Of a stretch of DNA of 39,862 bases, positions 24,687 through 32,945 are shown piece by piece; position 1 is the first letter of the stretch; each line of letters begins with the position of its first letter. Both the position numbers and the translations under genes were made by a program. The DNA is taken from the NCBI GenBank assembly GCA_944325185.1, contig CALUZA010000025.1, positions 1 to 39,862 of the forward strand. The letters are read 5' to 3'. A model generated the notes under the pieces. It did not search any database, was not told the DNA's origin, and was given only the letters and a program-made list of their open reading frames with translations. This stretch comes from Candidatus Gastranaerophilales bacterium (GTDB taxonomy: Bacteria > Cyanobacteriota > Vampirovibrionia > Gastranaerophilales > Gastranaerophilaceae).

Positions 24687-25172
24687 ATGTTAAAATTATC
24701 AAAAAATATAAAAATGGTTGTAAGTGATTTTGACGGAGTTTTTACGGATGGTTCCGTGTATTTGTCAGAAAAAAATGAAGTTCAAAAAAAATTGAATTTT
24801 AAAGATATAATGGGAGTTTCACTTATGATTAAAGCCGGAATTGGTTTTGGAATAATTTCTGGTGAAAAAAGTGAAATTTTAAATTATTTTAAAGATAAAT
24901 TTAATGTAGAGGAAATCCATGGCGGAATAAGACAAAAAGGAATTGTATTGGATGAAATAATGAAGAAATATAATCTTAAATCTGATGAAGTTCTATATAT
25001 CGGGGATGATATTAATGATATTCCTGCATTTGAATTGGTGGATTTTAAGATTGCGCCAAAGAATTTAAATCCGATACTATCAGTAAAAGTGCCCGATTTA
25101 CAAATTACGGAAAATTATGGTGGCAATGGGGCAATTCGAGAAATTGCAGATATTTTGGTGAATTTAGCTTAG
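24687..25172 (+). CDS. KdsC-type HAD phosphatase
   Basis: HAD-superfamily C0 phosphatase of 161 residues. It hydrolyses KDO-8-phosphate in KdsC, or sialic/KDN-9-phosphate in related enzymes. The nucleophile motif is VVSDFDGVFTDG (D14, D16), IISGEKS is motif II and GDDINDIPAF (106-115) is motif IV. The position directly after a NeuB-type synthase argues for a nonulosonate-9-phosphate phosphatase rather than KDO synthesis; no kdsA, kdsB or kdsD is here. AGGAGA lies upstream. The next gene starts one base after its stop. Confidence 0.88.
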   Translation: MLKLSKNIKMVVSDFDGVFTDGSVYLSEKNEVQKKLNFKDIMGVSLMIKAGIGFGIISGEKSEILNYFKDKFNVEEIHGGIRQKGIVLDEIMKKYNLKSDEVLYIGDDINDIPAFELVDFKIAPKNLNPILSVKVPDLQITENYGGNGAIREIADILVNLA

Positions 25173-25173
25173 T

Positions 25174-26874
25174 ATGTTTGGAAAGTTTTTGAAAAATGTA
25201 TATAGTTTGTTTTTGTCTGTCGAATCGTTTAATCGTCAGATAAATCAATATAAACTTATTTCAAAAGAACCGGCGCTTCCTTCTTATGCTTATATTAATT
25301 GGGGCTTGTATTTAATTAATACAGGTAAAAAAGAGCGCGGAATTGAAAAATTGCAGCAAAGTGTTTTGATGAATAAGTCAAATCCTGAAGTATATTTGAA
25401 TTTGGGTATTGCTTATGCTCAAGATGGTAAATACGATGAAGCCTTGAAAAATTTTAGAAAAGCAGTAAGATTGGATAAGGATAACGCCCGAGCATGGGGA
25501 TATTTGGCTGGAATTTACGCTGAAACGAACGACAAAATACTCGCTAAATCTGCATTTGAAAAATCGTTAAAATTAGATAGAACAAATCCGATTACTTATT
25601 ATAATTACGGTATTTTTTGTATCAAAAATAATCAAAAAGAAAATGCAAAATCTCTTTTTAAAAAGGCCTATATAATTGATTCTACTAATGTTCAGCCGCT
25701 TTTGATGTGGGGAATTGTTTTAATGCAGGAAGAAGAATATAAAGGCGCTCTTTCTAAATTTGCAAGAATCTTATCCCAAGAACCATTTCATATAGAAGCG
25801 CTTTATATGAGCGGACTTTCTGCATTGAAGCTTGGTTATTATAATGATTGTATAGAATTTTGCAAAAAATGTGCAGGTTTAAAACCTGATAAGGTGGAAA
25901 ATTATATTTTAATTGTTGAAAGTTATTTAAACTTGAAGGATAAGGAAAATTGTCTTGAAAGTTTTAAAAAATACGAACAGTATTGTTCTGATGATTGGAA
26001 ATATTATAATTCTTGGGGTGTTGCTTTTCAAAATTTCGAAATGTGGGAAGAATCTGTTGAAAAGTTTAAAAAATCAATTGAATTAAAAAGTGACGAATAT
26101 ATTGTATACAATGCGCTTTCTTATTCTTTAATTAAATTGAATAAGTTTGATGAAGCAAAAGTTGAAATTGAAAATGTATTAAAATTGAATTCTGAATTTG
26201 CAAGTCCTCATTATAATCTCGCAAAAATATATGTCAAAGAACAAAATTATAAAGCCGCAATTGATTGTTTTAAAAAATCTTTATCTTTAGATGCTTCTTT
26301 AAAACAGATTTACTTTGATATTGCGCTATGTTACCACTGTTTAAATGACACTAAAAATGCTGTTAAATATTGGTTAAAATCTGCAGAATATGATAAATCA
26401 AATCCTCAGATATATGTAAATTTGGCGCTTTCATATTTAAATGAATATAACGATAGAATGAAAGCATTAAGATATATAAGAACTGCTTATGAATATGCAA
26501 GAAACGATTATGATGTTGTGTTTAAGTATGGCTTAATTTTATTAAAATTAGATGAATTATATAGAGCCGAAGAAAAATTTGAAGAAGTTGTAAAATTAAA
26601 ACCCGATTTTTCTATTGCTTATCTTGCACTTTCGGAATGTAAATTAAAGTTAAATAAACCGGAAATTGCTCTTGAATTATTGGAAAAGTGTCAGGATTTA
26701 AGTAATAAAAAAGATTATTCACTGGTAAAGGCATATACTTTGTTGGAATTATTGAAAAAATATCCTGAAAAAACCGAATTAAAATGTGCAATAATTGAAA
26801 TTTGTGATAGAATGGTTGAAGTCTTTGGAGAAGACAAAGCTATTGATGAAATTAAAAACAGTATTCCTGAATAA
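25174..26874 (+). CDS. Large TPR-repeat protein (about 12-13 repeats)
   Basis: A 566-residue repeat protein. TPR units run from about residue 38 to 530, for example VYLNLGIAYAQDGKYDEALKNFRKAV. There is no signal peptide and no catalytic domain. The first 35 residues are less regular. It follows the KdsC-type gene by one base without a ribosome site, so it is co-translated. Some TPR proteins in nonulosonate clusters accompany glycosyltransfer, but no glycosyltransferase domain is visible. Likely a cytoplasmic scaffold. Confidence 0.88.
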   Translation: MFGKFLKNVYSLFLSVESFNRQINQYKLISKEPALPSYAYINWGLYLINTGKKERGIEKLQQSVLMNKSNPEVYLNLGIAYAQDGKYDEALKNFRKAVRLDKDNARAWGYLAGIYAETNDKILAKSAFEKSLKLDRTNPITYYNYGIFCIKNNQKENAKSLFKKAYIIDSTNVQPLLMWGIVLMQEEEYKGALSKFARILSQEPFHIEALYMSGLSALKLGYYNDCIEFCKKCAGLKPDKVENYILIVESYLNLKDKENCLESFKKYEQYCSDDWKYYNSWGVAFQNFEMWEESVEKFKKSIELKSDEYIVYNALSYSLIKLNKFDEAKVEIENVLKLNSEFASPHYNLAKIYVKEQNYKAAIDCFKKSLSLDASLKQIYFDIALCYHCLNDTKNAVKYWLKSAEYDKSNPQIYVNLALSYLNEYNDRMKALRYIRTAYEYARNDYDVVFKYGLILLKLDELYRAEEKFEEVVKLKPDFSIAYLALSECKLKLNKPEIALELLEKCQDLSNKKDYSLVKAYTLLELLKKYPEKTELKCAIIEICDRMVEVFGEDKAIDEIKNSIPE

Positions 26875-26886
26875 AAGAGGTATGAA

Positions 26887-28149
26887 ATGGGGATAATAGT
26901 TCAAAAATTCGGTGGTACATCAGTTGCAGACAGTAACAAAATCAAAAATGTTGCAAATGCTGTTATAAAAGAGAAATTAAACGGAAATGATGTTGTAGTT
27001 GTTGTCTCTGCAATGGGACATACGACAGATAATTTGGTTAAACTTTCGAAAGAAATTTCTGTAAATCCAAATCCACGTGAAATGGATGTTTTATTGTCTA
27101 CCGGAGAATTGATTTCAATGTCTTTGCTTGCAATGGCAATAAATGAAGCCGGTTACGAGGCTATAAGTTTAACGGGTGCACAAGCAGGGATTAAAACCGA
27201 AAATTGTCATTTGCATGCAAGAATACTTGATATTGATACTAACAGAGTATTTAAACATCTTAACGAAGGAAAAATTGTTGTAGTGGCTGGTTTTCAAGGT
27301 TTTTGTGAAGATTGCGATATAACAACATTGGGAAGAGGCGGTTCCGATACAACCGCAGTTGCTCTTGCGTGCGCTTTAGAAGCGGATCGATGTGATATAT
27401 ACTCTGATGTTGAAGGGGTTTATACTGCTGATCCTCGTGTTATAAAAACTGCAAGAAAATTAAAAGAAATTTCTTATGATGAAATGCTTGAACTTGCTCG
27501 TGTTGGGGCAAATGTTCTTCATCCACGTTCAGTTGAAGCTGCAAAATTAAATAATATGAAAATGAGAGTTAGAAGCTCTTTTAAACTCGATGATTTAGGA
27601 ACTTTGATAATAGGAGTCGATGATATGGAATTGAATAAACCCGTTACAGGTCTTGCATGTGACAGCTCACAAGTTAGAATAGTGATTTGTGATATTGAAG
27701 ATAAACCCGGTAATGCTGCAAAATTATTCAATTTGCTTGCCAGCGAAGATTTAAGTGTAGATATGATTATTCAATCCTATGCAAGAAATTCAAAGAATAC
27801 AAATGATATTGCTTTTACAATTTCAAAAAGCGATATGCCTAAATTTGAGTCTATAAAAAATAAAATTAATGATATAGTAAATGCAAGCAATATTTACATT
27901 GATGAAGATATCGTAAAAGTTTCAATTGTTGGTGCTGGAATGATAGATAGGCCTGGTATTGCAGCTAAAATGTTCGACACTCTTGCAAATGAAAATATTA
28001 ACATTAAAATGATTTCAACAAGTGAAATAAAAATAAGTTGCTTAGTCGAAAAGAAATATAGTGAATTGGCGGCACGTGCTTTATGTTCCGTATTTAATCT
28101 TGATGGAGCCGAAGTTGCTGATGTAAAGGGTGATTTACCCTCAGTTTAA
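26887..28149 (+). CDS. lysC: Aspartate kinase
   Basis: First step of lysine, threonine and methionine synthesis: phosphorylates aspartate. The 420 residues include the N-terminal kinase domain with VQKFGGTSVADS (5-16), the STGELIS region, GRGGSDTTAVAL and YSDVEGVYTADPR. Two ACT domains follow in the C-terminal part (about 270-415), where lysine or threonine feedback usually binds. It is the monofunctional type, with no homoserine dehydrogenase. GAGG lies nine bases before the ATG. It follows the TPR gene by 12 bases and tilS follows four bases after its stop. Confidence 0.95.
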   Translation: MGIIVQKFGGTSVADSNKIKNVANAVIKEKLNGNDVVVVVSAMGHTTDNLVKLSKEISVNPNPREMDVLLSTGELISMSLLAMAINEAGYEAISLTGAQAGIKTENCHLHARILDIDTNRVFKHLNEGKIVVVAGFQGFCEDCDITTLGRGGSDTTAVALACALEADRCDIYSDVEGVYTADPRVIKTARKLKEISYDEMLELARVGANVLHPRSVEAAKLNNMKMRVRSSFKLDDLGTLIIGVDDMELNKPVTGLACDSSQVRIVICDIEDKPGNAAKLFNLLASEDLSVDMIIQSYARNSKNTNDIAFTISKSDMPKFESIKNKINDIVNASNIYIDEDIVKVSIVGAGMIDRPGIAAKMFDTLANENINIKMISTSEIKISCLVEKKYSELAARALCSVFNLDGAEVADVKGDLPSV

Positions 28150-28153
28150 ATTT

Positions 28154-29479
28154 ATGTTGACTAAAGTTGAAGAGTTTTTGAAAAAATATAAAATTCAAAA
28201 CAAGACTGTAATTGTCGGTTTTTCTGCAGGTCCTGACAGTACGGCTCTTGCTTTAACTTTGTCTGAATTGAAAGAGTTATATAATTTAAAAATCGTTCTT
28301 GCGTATTTTAATCATAACTGGAGAGTTGAAGAAGCTAAACAGGAAGAAAGATTCACAATAAATTTTGCAAAAAAGATTAATGCGCAATACTATATAAAAA
28401 AGGCTCCGAAGAATATTAAAAAGAGTGAGGAAGTTGCGCGGGATTTAAGATATCAATTTTTTTTGAGTTGTGCTGATTGTTATAATTCGAATGTTGTTAT
28501 GCTGGCGCATAATAAAAACGACAACATAGAAACTCTTTTGTATAGAATTATTAAAGGAACATCTGTTAAGGGTTTGTGTTGTATTCCTGAAAATCGTGAC
28601 ATATATTTTCGTCCATTTTTGGATGTTGAGAAAAAAGATATTTTGAATTATTTAAAGGATAAAAATCAGGACTATCTTGTTGATTCATCAAATTTTGATA
28701 TTAAATATAAAAGAAATTTGATTAGAAATGAAATTTTACCTTTATTTGAAAAAATCAATCCTTCTTTTGTTAATTCTATGGATTTGCTTATTAAAAATTC
28801 AATAGCTTCAAAAAAAATTATAAACGATGTGTTGGATTGCACTAAAAAAGGCTTGTTTTTAGAAAACAAAATAAAAAGAAATGAATATTTGAATTTGAAT
28901 AAAGAAATAAGATATGAGATTTTGAATGATTATTTAGGTTCTTTTTTGAAAAATAGAGATTTTAAAACGATTTCTCGAATTGATGATTTTATTTTAGCAA
29001 ATACAAAATCAATGATATCTGTTAATTCGAATACTTTTTTAAAAATACAGGCCGATACGTTTTTTTTATATCAAAAGAAAGAAAAATCAAGTGAGTCTAT
29101 ATTGATAAGCGGAGTTGGCGAATTTTATTTTTCAAACTTAGTTTTTAGAGTAGAAAAGTGTCAAAAAAAAGATAATAAATTTCCGCAATCTTTTGAAAAT
29201 TCTTGTTATTTGTCAATTTTGGATGATGATTTTCCATTGATGTTAAGATACAGAAAAAATGGAGATGTTTTTTCTCCACTTGGTTTAAAAAATGGTAAAA
29301 TGAAATTAAAAGATTATTTCATTAATGAAAAAATTCCGCAAGAAAAAAGAGATGAATATCCTTTGTTGTGTAAGAATAATGAGATTTTGTGGATTTTAGG
29401 AGAGAAAATAAGCGAAAATTATAAAATGAAAAATCTTGAATGTTATAAATTGAGTTATTATGCAGGTGATAAAAAATGA
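28154..29479 (+). CDS. tilS: tRNA(Ile)-lysidine synthase TilS
   Basis: N-type ATP pyrophosphatase that adds lysine to C34 of the CAU-anticodon tRNA-Ile so that it reads AUA. With the ATG at 28154 it has 441 residues. The PP-loop reads VGFSAGPDSTAL (21-32), a variant of the usual SGGxDS in which the second position is Ala. AHNKNDNIETLLYR and a C-terminal substrate-binding domain (LRYRKNGDVFSP, EKIPQEKRD) complete the family. A GTG at 28130 would extend into lysC; I prefer 28154. Neither has a good ribosome site, so coupling to lysC is likely. It overlaps hpt by ATGA, a common gene order. Confidence 0.92.
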   Translation: MLTKVEEFLKKYKIQNKTVIVGFSAGPDSTALALTLSELKELYNLKIVLAYFNHNWRVEEAKQEERFTINFAKKINAQYYIKKAPKNIKKSEEVARDLRYQFFLSCADCYNSNVVMLAHNKNDNIETLLYRIIKGTSVKGLCCIPENRDIYFRPFLDVEKKDILNYLKDKNQDYLVDSSNFDIKYKRNLIRNEILPLFEKINPSFVNSMDLLIKNSIASKKIINDVLDCTKKGLFLENKIKRNEYLNLNKEIRYEILNDYLGSFLKNRDFKTISRIDDFILANTKSMISVNSNTFLKIQADTFFLYQKKEKSSESILISGVGEFYFSNLVFRVEKCQKKDNKFPQSFENSCYLSILDDDFPLMLRYRKNGDVFSPLGLKNGKMKLKDYFINEKIPQEKRDEYPLLCKNNEILWILGEKISENYKMKNLECYKLSYYAGDKK

Positions 29480-30006
29480 AAGATATAAAAGATTTAAAAG
29501 TTTTAATTGATTCTAAAACTTTAAATAACCGTATAAAGGAGTTGGCAGACGAAATTAATTCTTTTTATGGGGTTAATAATCCTTTAACCTTGATTTGTAT
29601 ATTAAGAGGTGCTGTTATGTTTTATGTTGAGTTAGCAAAGCACCTTAAAATGCCCGTAAAAATGGAATTTGTAACATTGTCCAGTTATGGAAACTCTGAA
29701 AAATCTTCCGGTAAAATTAAAGCAGTTAATCTTGCAATTCCTGATTTAGAAAATCAAAACGCTTTAATTGTTGAAGATATTATAGATACAGGATTAACCC
29801 TTGATTTTCTTTTGAAATTTATAAAAACTAATTGCAAAGTTCAAGATGTTAAACTTGCTGTTTTGTTTGATAAAAAGTGTGCAAGAAAATATGATATAGA
29901 ACCTGATTTTTCAGCTTTTGAAGTTGACGATAAGTTCATTGTCGGCTTCGGATTGGATTATAATGGTTTTTATAGAAATTTGGATTATGTTGGATATTTT
30001 GAATAA
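29476..30006 (+). CDS. hpt: Hypoxanthine phosphoribosyltransferase
   Basis: Purine salvage: makes IMP/GMP from hypoxanthine or guanine and PRPP. The 176 residues hold CILRGAVMFYVEL, the flexible-loop SSYGN and the PRPP-binding loop LIVEDIIDTGLTLD (97-110) with E100 and D101. FDKKCARKYDIEPDF and FIVGFGLDYNGFYRNL follow. Length is normal. It overlaps the tilS stop by ATGA, as in the widespread tilS-hpt pair. Convergent with spmB, with only one base between stops, and no terminator is visible. Confidence 0.95.
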   Translation: MKDIKDLKVLIDSKTLNNRIKELADEINSFYGVNNPLTLICILRGAVMFYVELAKHLKMPVKMEFVTLSSYGNSEKSSGKIKAVNLAIPDLENQNALIVEDIIDTGLTLDFLLKFIKTNCKVQDVKLAVLFDKKCARKYDIEPDFSAFEVDDKFIVGFGLDYNGFYRNLDYVGYFE

Positions 30007-30007
30007 T

Positions 30008-30541
30008 TTATAAAAAGAAAATTGAACATATCCAAACTGCTGCTATTAAGCCTGTGATATCCGCTAAAATACCAGCCAGAAGCGCATGTCTGAATTTTTT
30101 AATTCCTACTGCACCAAAATATACAGATGCAACATAAAATGTCGTTTCGGAACTTCCTGTGATAACTGCAGCTAATTTTGCTGCATAAGAATTTGCTCCG
30201 CTTTGATTTATTATGTCAGATAATACTCCAAGAGTTGCCGAACCCGAAAGTGATCTTGTAACCATCAATATGGTTGTTTCTATGGGTATGTGAAAGTAAT
30301 CAAGTATTGGCTTTAGGGTATTTTGTAAAATGTCAATTGCACCGCTTGCTCTAAACATTGCAGTGCAAACAATTATTGCAATTAAATAAGGAATTATTTT
30401 AATTGAAATGTTAAATCCTTCTTTTGCACCTTCTATAAAATGTTCATATGCCGGTGATTTTTTGTATAGCGCATAGCATAGAATAACAGTAATAATTAAT
30501 GGCAAAATATATATAGAAAGAGTATTTAATATCTTAATCAT
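30008..30541 (-). CDS. spmB: Spore maturation protein B-like (SpmB, Gate domain)
   Basis: Polytopic membrane protein of 177 residues in the nucleoside-recognition/Gate family. Diagnostic segments are TRSLSGSATLGVLSD, GSSETTFYVASVYFGAVGIKK and RHALLAGILADITGL. Its start overlaps spmA by ATGA. In Bacillus the pair affects spore core dehydration, but spmAB is common in non-sporulating bacteria and its transport function is unknown. No sporulation gene is in this window. Confidence 0.9.
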   Translation of the reverse strand: MIKILNTLSIYILPLIITVILCYALYKKSPAYEHFIEGAKEGFNISIKIIPYLIAIIVCTAMFRASGAIDILQNTLKPILDYFHIPIETTILMVTRSLSGSATLGVLSDIINQSGANSYAAKLAAVITGSSETTFYVASVYFGAVGIKKFRHALLAGILADITGLIAAVWICSIFFL

Positions 30542-31113
30542 TTAAAATGCCTTTCTAAAATTTTGACAAAAAATATTGCTGAAATAAAAGCGATTGATGT
30601 TACGATTAGTGTCGGAATGATTATTTGAGTAGGATTGTTCATACCTGCTGCAGTAAGAATTGCAAGTACGACTGCGGGAACAATTTGAAAACCTGCTGTA
30701 TTAATTGCAAGGAATGTACACATTGAATTTGTTGCATTGTTTTTGTTTGGGTTTTCTTTTTGCATATCTTCCATTGCTTTTATTCCGAATGGAGTCGCTG
30801 CGTTAGTTAATCCGAGCGCATTTGCACTTATGTTTAGTGCTATGTCGGATATTGCTTCATTGTTGTTTTTAAGGTCCGGAAAAATTAACAAAAGTGGTTT
30901 TTTGATTGCTTTTGAAAATATTTCAATTAATCCTGACTTTTTTGCAATATTAACTATGCCAATCCAAAAGCCCATAATTCCAATTAATCCAAGCGCAATT
31001 TCAACTGCTTTTTGGCTTGATTTAAGCATTTCATCTATTACAATATCCATTTTTCCATTGATTATTGCGCATATAAATGAAATTAAAATTAAAAAGACAA
31101 ATATGTAGTTCAA
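30538..31113 (-). CDS. spmA: Spore maturation protein A-like (SpmA, Gate domain)
   Basis: Partner of SpmB; 191 residues with about five hydrophobic spans. NISANALGLTNAATPFGIKAME (about 92-113) is the family hallmark. The start is TTG at 31113 with AAGG seven bases upstream; no nearby in-frame ATG fits. It follows the 481-residue gene by nine bases, so all four genes from 32.7 to 30 kb probably share a transcript. Confidence 0.9.
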   Translation of the reverse strand: MNYIFVFLILISFICAIINGKMDIVIDEMLKSSQKAVEIALGLIGIMGFWIGIVNIAKKSGLIEIFSKAIKKPLLLIFPDLKNNNEAISDIALNISANALGLTNAATPFGIKAMEDMQKENPNKNNATNSMCTFLAINTAGFQIVPAVVLAILTAAGMNNPTQIIIPTLIVTSIAFISAIFFVKILERHFK

Positions 31114-31122
31114 AATTATACC

Positions 31123-32568
31123 TTATGTTCTGTTTTGAAATTTTGATACAAAATATTCTTCGCCCTCTGAGTTAATTGAGTATTTAATTGATTCAGGAGT
31201 ATCGATTTTTTTGATAAGACCTTTTTCAATTAGAGATTCTGTAACTGACATATCTGCAATTTTCCCTGTTGCAGGAAAAAGCTTTGAGTTTAAAAATTTC
31301 ATTGTGAAATTTTCTTCGTGAAGAATATTTTTAATATAATAAGCGCATATTAAAAATTCGTCAATAATTTCATCTGCAATAAATCCTTTTAAAAATAAGT
31401 TGAAATCAAGAACGGGACCTTTTTGAATATTTATTTGCTGTGGTTCTTCTAATTCTTTTTTTTCTTCATTTGTTTTATTTTCATTGTTATCAAGGTTTAT
31501 TTGTATTTCTTCAAGCGAGATTTTTTCGTTTTCTATTTTTATGCTGTCATTTGATATGTTCCTTGGGATTTCATTGTTATTATGATTTGAAGCAATCAGA
31601 ATTTCATTTTGGCTTTCTGTAATCGGGGAAGAATTTATTTTTTCGCTGTTTTCTGTAATTTTTAAGTTTTCAAAGTTTTCAATATTTTTGTTTTCTTTGT
31701 CTTTAGTTTCTATTTTTTGTTCTTCGTTTGCAAAAATATTATCTAAGATTTCTTGATTTTTAGCAGAGTAATCTCTTTTTCCGCCCAAAGGTTCAATTTT
31801 TATCTCAGGCGATAGTTCTTTTTTTGATGCGAATTTAATTATTTCAATGCCATCAGAATTTTTTTCGATTTCATCGGATTCAACACTTTTTGTTTGAATT
31901 AAATTTTTCTTGTTGGATAAATCTATTGAATCAATTTCTGCTTGTGCAAGTTTTATTATTTCTTCAATTTCTGTTTTTTGAGATGTTATATCTTTTATTG
32001 ATATTTCAGGACTATTTTCTTCTAGTCCAATCACTTGAGCTGTTTCTCCAAAGGCTTGTTGAAGGTTTTCTTGAATTGTATTTTTGTGTTCTGTTTCTCT
32101 ATAATTTAATTCTAATTCTTCTTTGTTTTCAATTGGAGTTTCTTCAACTTGAATTGGGGTTTGTTCAACTGTGTTTTGAACAACTTCTTCTTTGTCTTCA
32201 ATTGGAGTTTCTTCAACTTGAATTGGGGTTTGTTCAACTGTATTTTGAACAACTTCTTCTTTGTTTTCAATTGGAGTTTCTTCAATTTGAATTGAGGTTT
32301 GTTCTTCCCCTTTTTTAAATTCAAGATTATCTTTTTGCGCAGGTGTTTCTTGTTTTAAATTTTTAGTCTCAGATAGCCTTTCAAAATCTTCTATCGATTT
32401 AAGATTTTCATTAACTATTTCAACTTTTTTTATTTTAGATTTGAATTCTTCACTTGCATTAAAAATGTGCGCAAAGTATATATCCATCTCTCTTTGCGTA
32501 ACGTTTTTATCATTAGATTCTAAAATAAACTCGCTTTGTTGCGATTTGATTTTAATGTTGTAGTACAT
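31123..32568 (-). CDS. Hypothetical acidic protein with tandem 23-residue repeats
   Basis: Unrecognised 481-residue protein. The N-terminal 35 residues (MYYNIKIKSQQSEFILESND) form a strand-strand-helix unit like the 42-residue protein encoded just upstream. A low-complexity Glu/Lys/Asn/Ile linker follows, containing three copies of a 23-residue repeat built on QTPIQVEETPIE (about 90-155). The last 100 residues (from GPVLDFNLFLKGF) are compact and look like a helical or winged-helix-type domain. I use ATG 32568, which has TTAGGA five bases upstream, instead of an in-frame ATG at 32616 that lies inside the upstream small gene. Probably cytoplasmic. Function unknown. Confidence 0.8.
   Translation of the reverse strand: MYYNIKIKSQQSEFILESNDKNVTQREMDIYFAHIFNASEEFKSKIKKVEIVNENLKSIEDFERLSETKNLKQETPAQKDNLEFKKGEEQTSIQIEETPIENKEEVVQNTVEQTPIQVEETPIEDKEEVVQNTVEQTPIQVEETPIENKEELELNYRETEHKNTIQENLQQAFGETAQVIGLEENSPEISIKDITSQKTEIEEIIKLAQAEIDSIDLSNKKNLIQTKSVESDEIEKNSDGIEIIKFASKKELSPEIKIEPLGGKRDYSAKNQEILDNIFANEEQKIETKDKENKNIENFENLKITENSEKINSSPITESQNEILIASNHNNNEIPRNISNDSIKIENEKISLEEIQINLDNNENKTNEEKKELEEPQQINIQKGPVLDFNLFLKGFIADEIIDEFLICAYYIKNILHEENFTMKFLNSKLFPATGKIADMSVTESLIEKGLIKKIDTPESIKYSINSEGEEYFVSKFQNRT
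32119..32324 (-). repeat. Tandem 69-bp repeat, three copies, inside the 481-residue gene
   Basis: Units begin at 32119, 32188 and 32257 (plus-strand numbering). The first two are almost identical; the third is more diverged at its far end. Each encodes 23 residues (core QVEETPIE, then KEEVVQNTVE). Recent copy gain or loss is likely. Confidence 0.9.
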
Positions 32569-32579
32569 TTTTCCTAATT

Positions 32580-32708
32580 CTATTGAGCTTGTTTTTTGAG
32601 AATTTCTTCTCTCCATTTTTCAAGTTGTTGTTCCACAAATTCGGCATCATCGGAAGAAAATTCTATCTCAAGTTCGCCTTTTTTCATTTTAAAAACATAT
32701 TGGGGCAT
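32580..32708 (-). CDS. 42-residue small protein upstream of the repeat protein
   Basis: Short gene read in a different frame from the longer open frame it overlaps. AGGAG lies seven bases before its ATG, TATAAT (32736-32741) lies upstream, and its TAG stop is 11 bases before the next ribosome-site-backed start. The product begins MPQYVFKMKKGELEIEFSSD and continues into an amphipathic helix ending KKQAQ. YVFKMKKGELEIEFSSDD lines up with YNIKIKSQQSEFILESND at the N-terminus of the downstream protein: same strand-turn-strand-helix pattern. It may be a stand-alone copy of that domain. Unknown function. Confidence 0.72.
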   Translation of the reverse strand: MPQYVFKMKKGELEIEFSSDDAEFVEQQLEKWREEILKKQAQ

Positions 32709-32735
32709 TTGTTTACTCCTAAGTAATACACTAAT

Positions 32736-32741
32736 ATTATA
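32736..32741 (-). promoter_or_regulatory. -10 element for the 42-residue gene / 481-residue gene / spmAB unit
   Basis: Minus-strand TATAAT 27 bases before the ATG at 32708, leaving a leader with the AGGAG site. The -35 is poor. Confidence 0.45.
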
Positions 32742-32910
32742 ATAGAAACCATGCCTTAAATCTTCTTTTTTTAAGTAATGTAAAAAAAATGCATAATTTT
32801 TTCTGTTGATTTTGTTAAAATTTGATTTTTTCTTAAATATTGTTAAATTGTTATTGTATATGAGCTAAATTTTAATCCATTTGTATGACTAAAGGGCATG
32901 AATTTTTTTC

Positions 32911-32916
32911 TATAAT
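32911..32916 (+). promoter_or_regulatory. -10 element for the 509-residue TPR gene
   Basis: TATAAT, with a predicted transcript start near 32923 and a TTG start codon at 32946. The ATG at 32921 opens only a ten-codon frame that ends inside the gene start. No -35 is clear. The rest of the 237-base gap (32709-32945) holds AT-rich sequence with no gene I can support. Confidence 0.4.
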
Positions 32917-32945
32917 ACTTATGGGGAAAGCATCGGGGTCTAATT

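Noticed and set aside
31890..32324. Long plus- and minus-strand alternative frames over the 69-bp repeats
   Set aside because: They are repeat-driven shadows of low-complexity sequence (Leu/Gln- or Lys-rich) with no start signals.
32569..32616. Upstream ATG for the 481-residue gene
   Set aside because: It lies inside the 42-residue gene in another frame and lacks a ribosome site, while ATG 32568 has AGGA five bases upstream.
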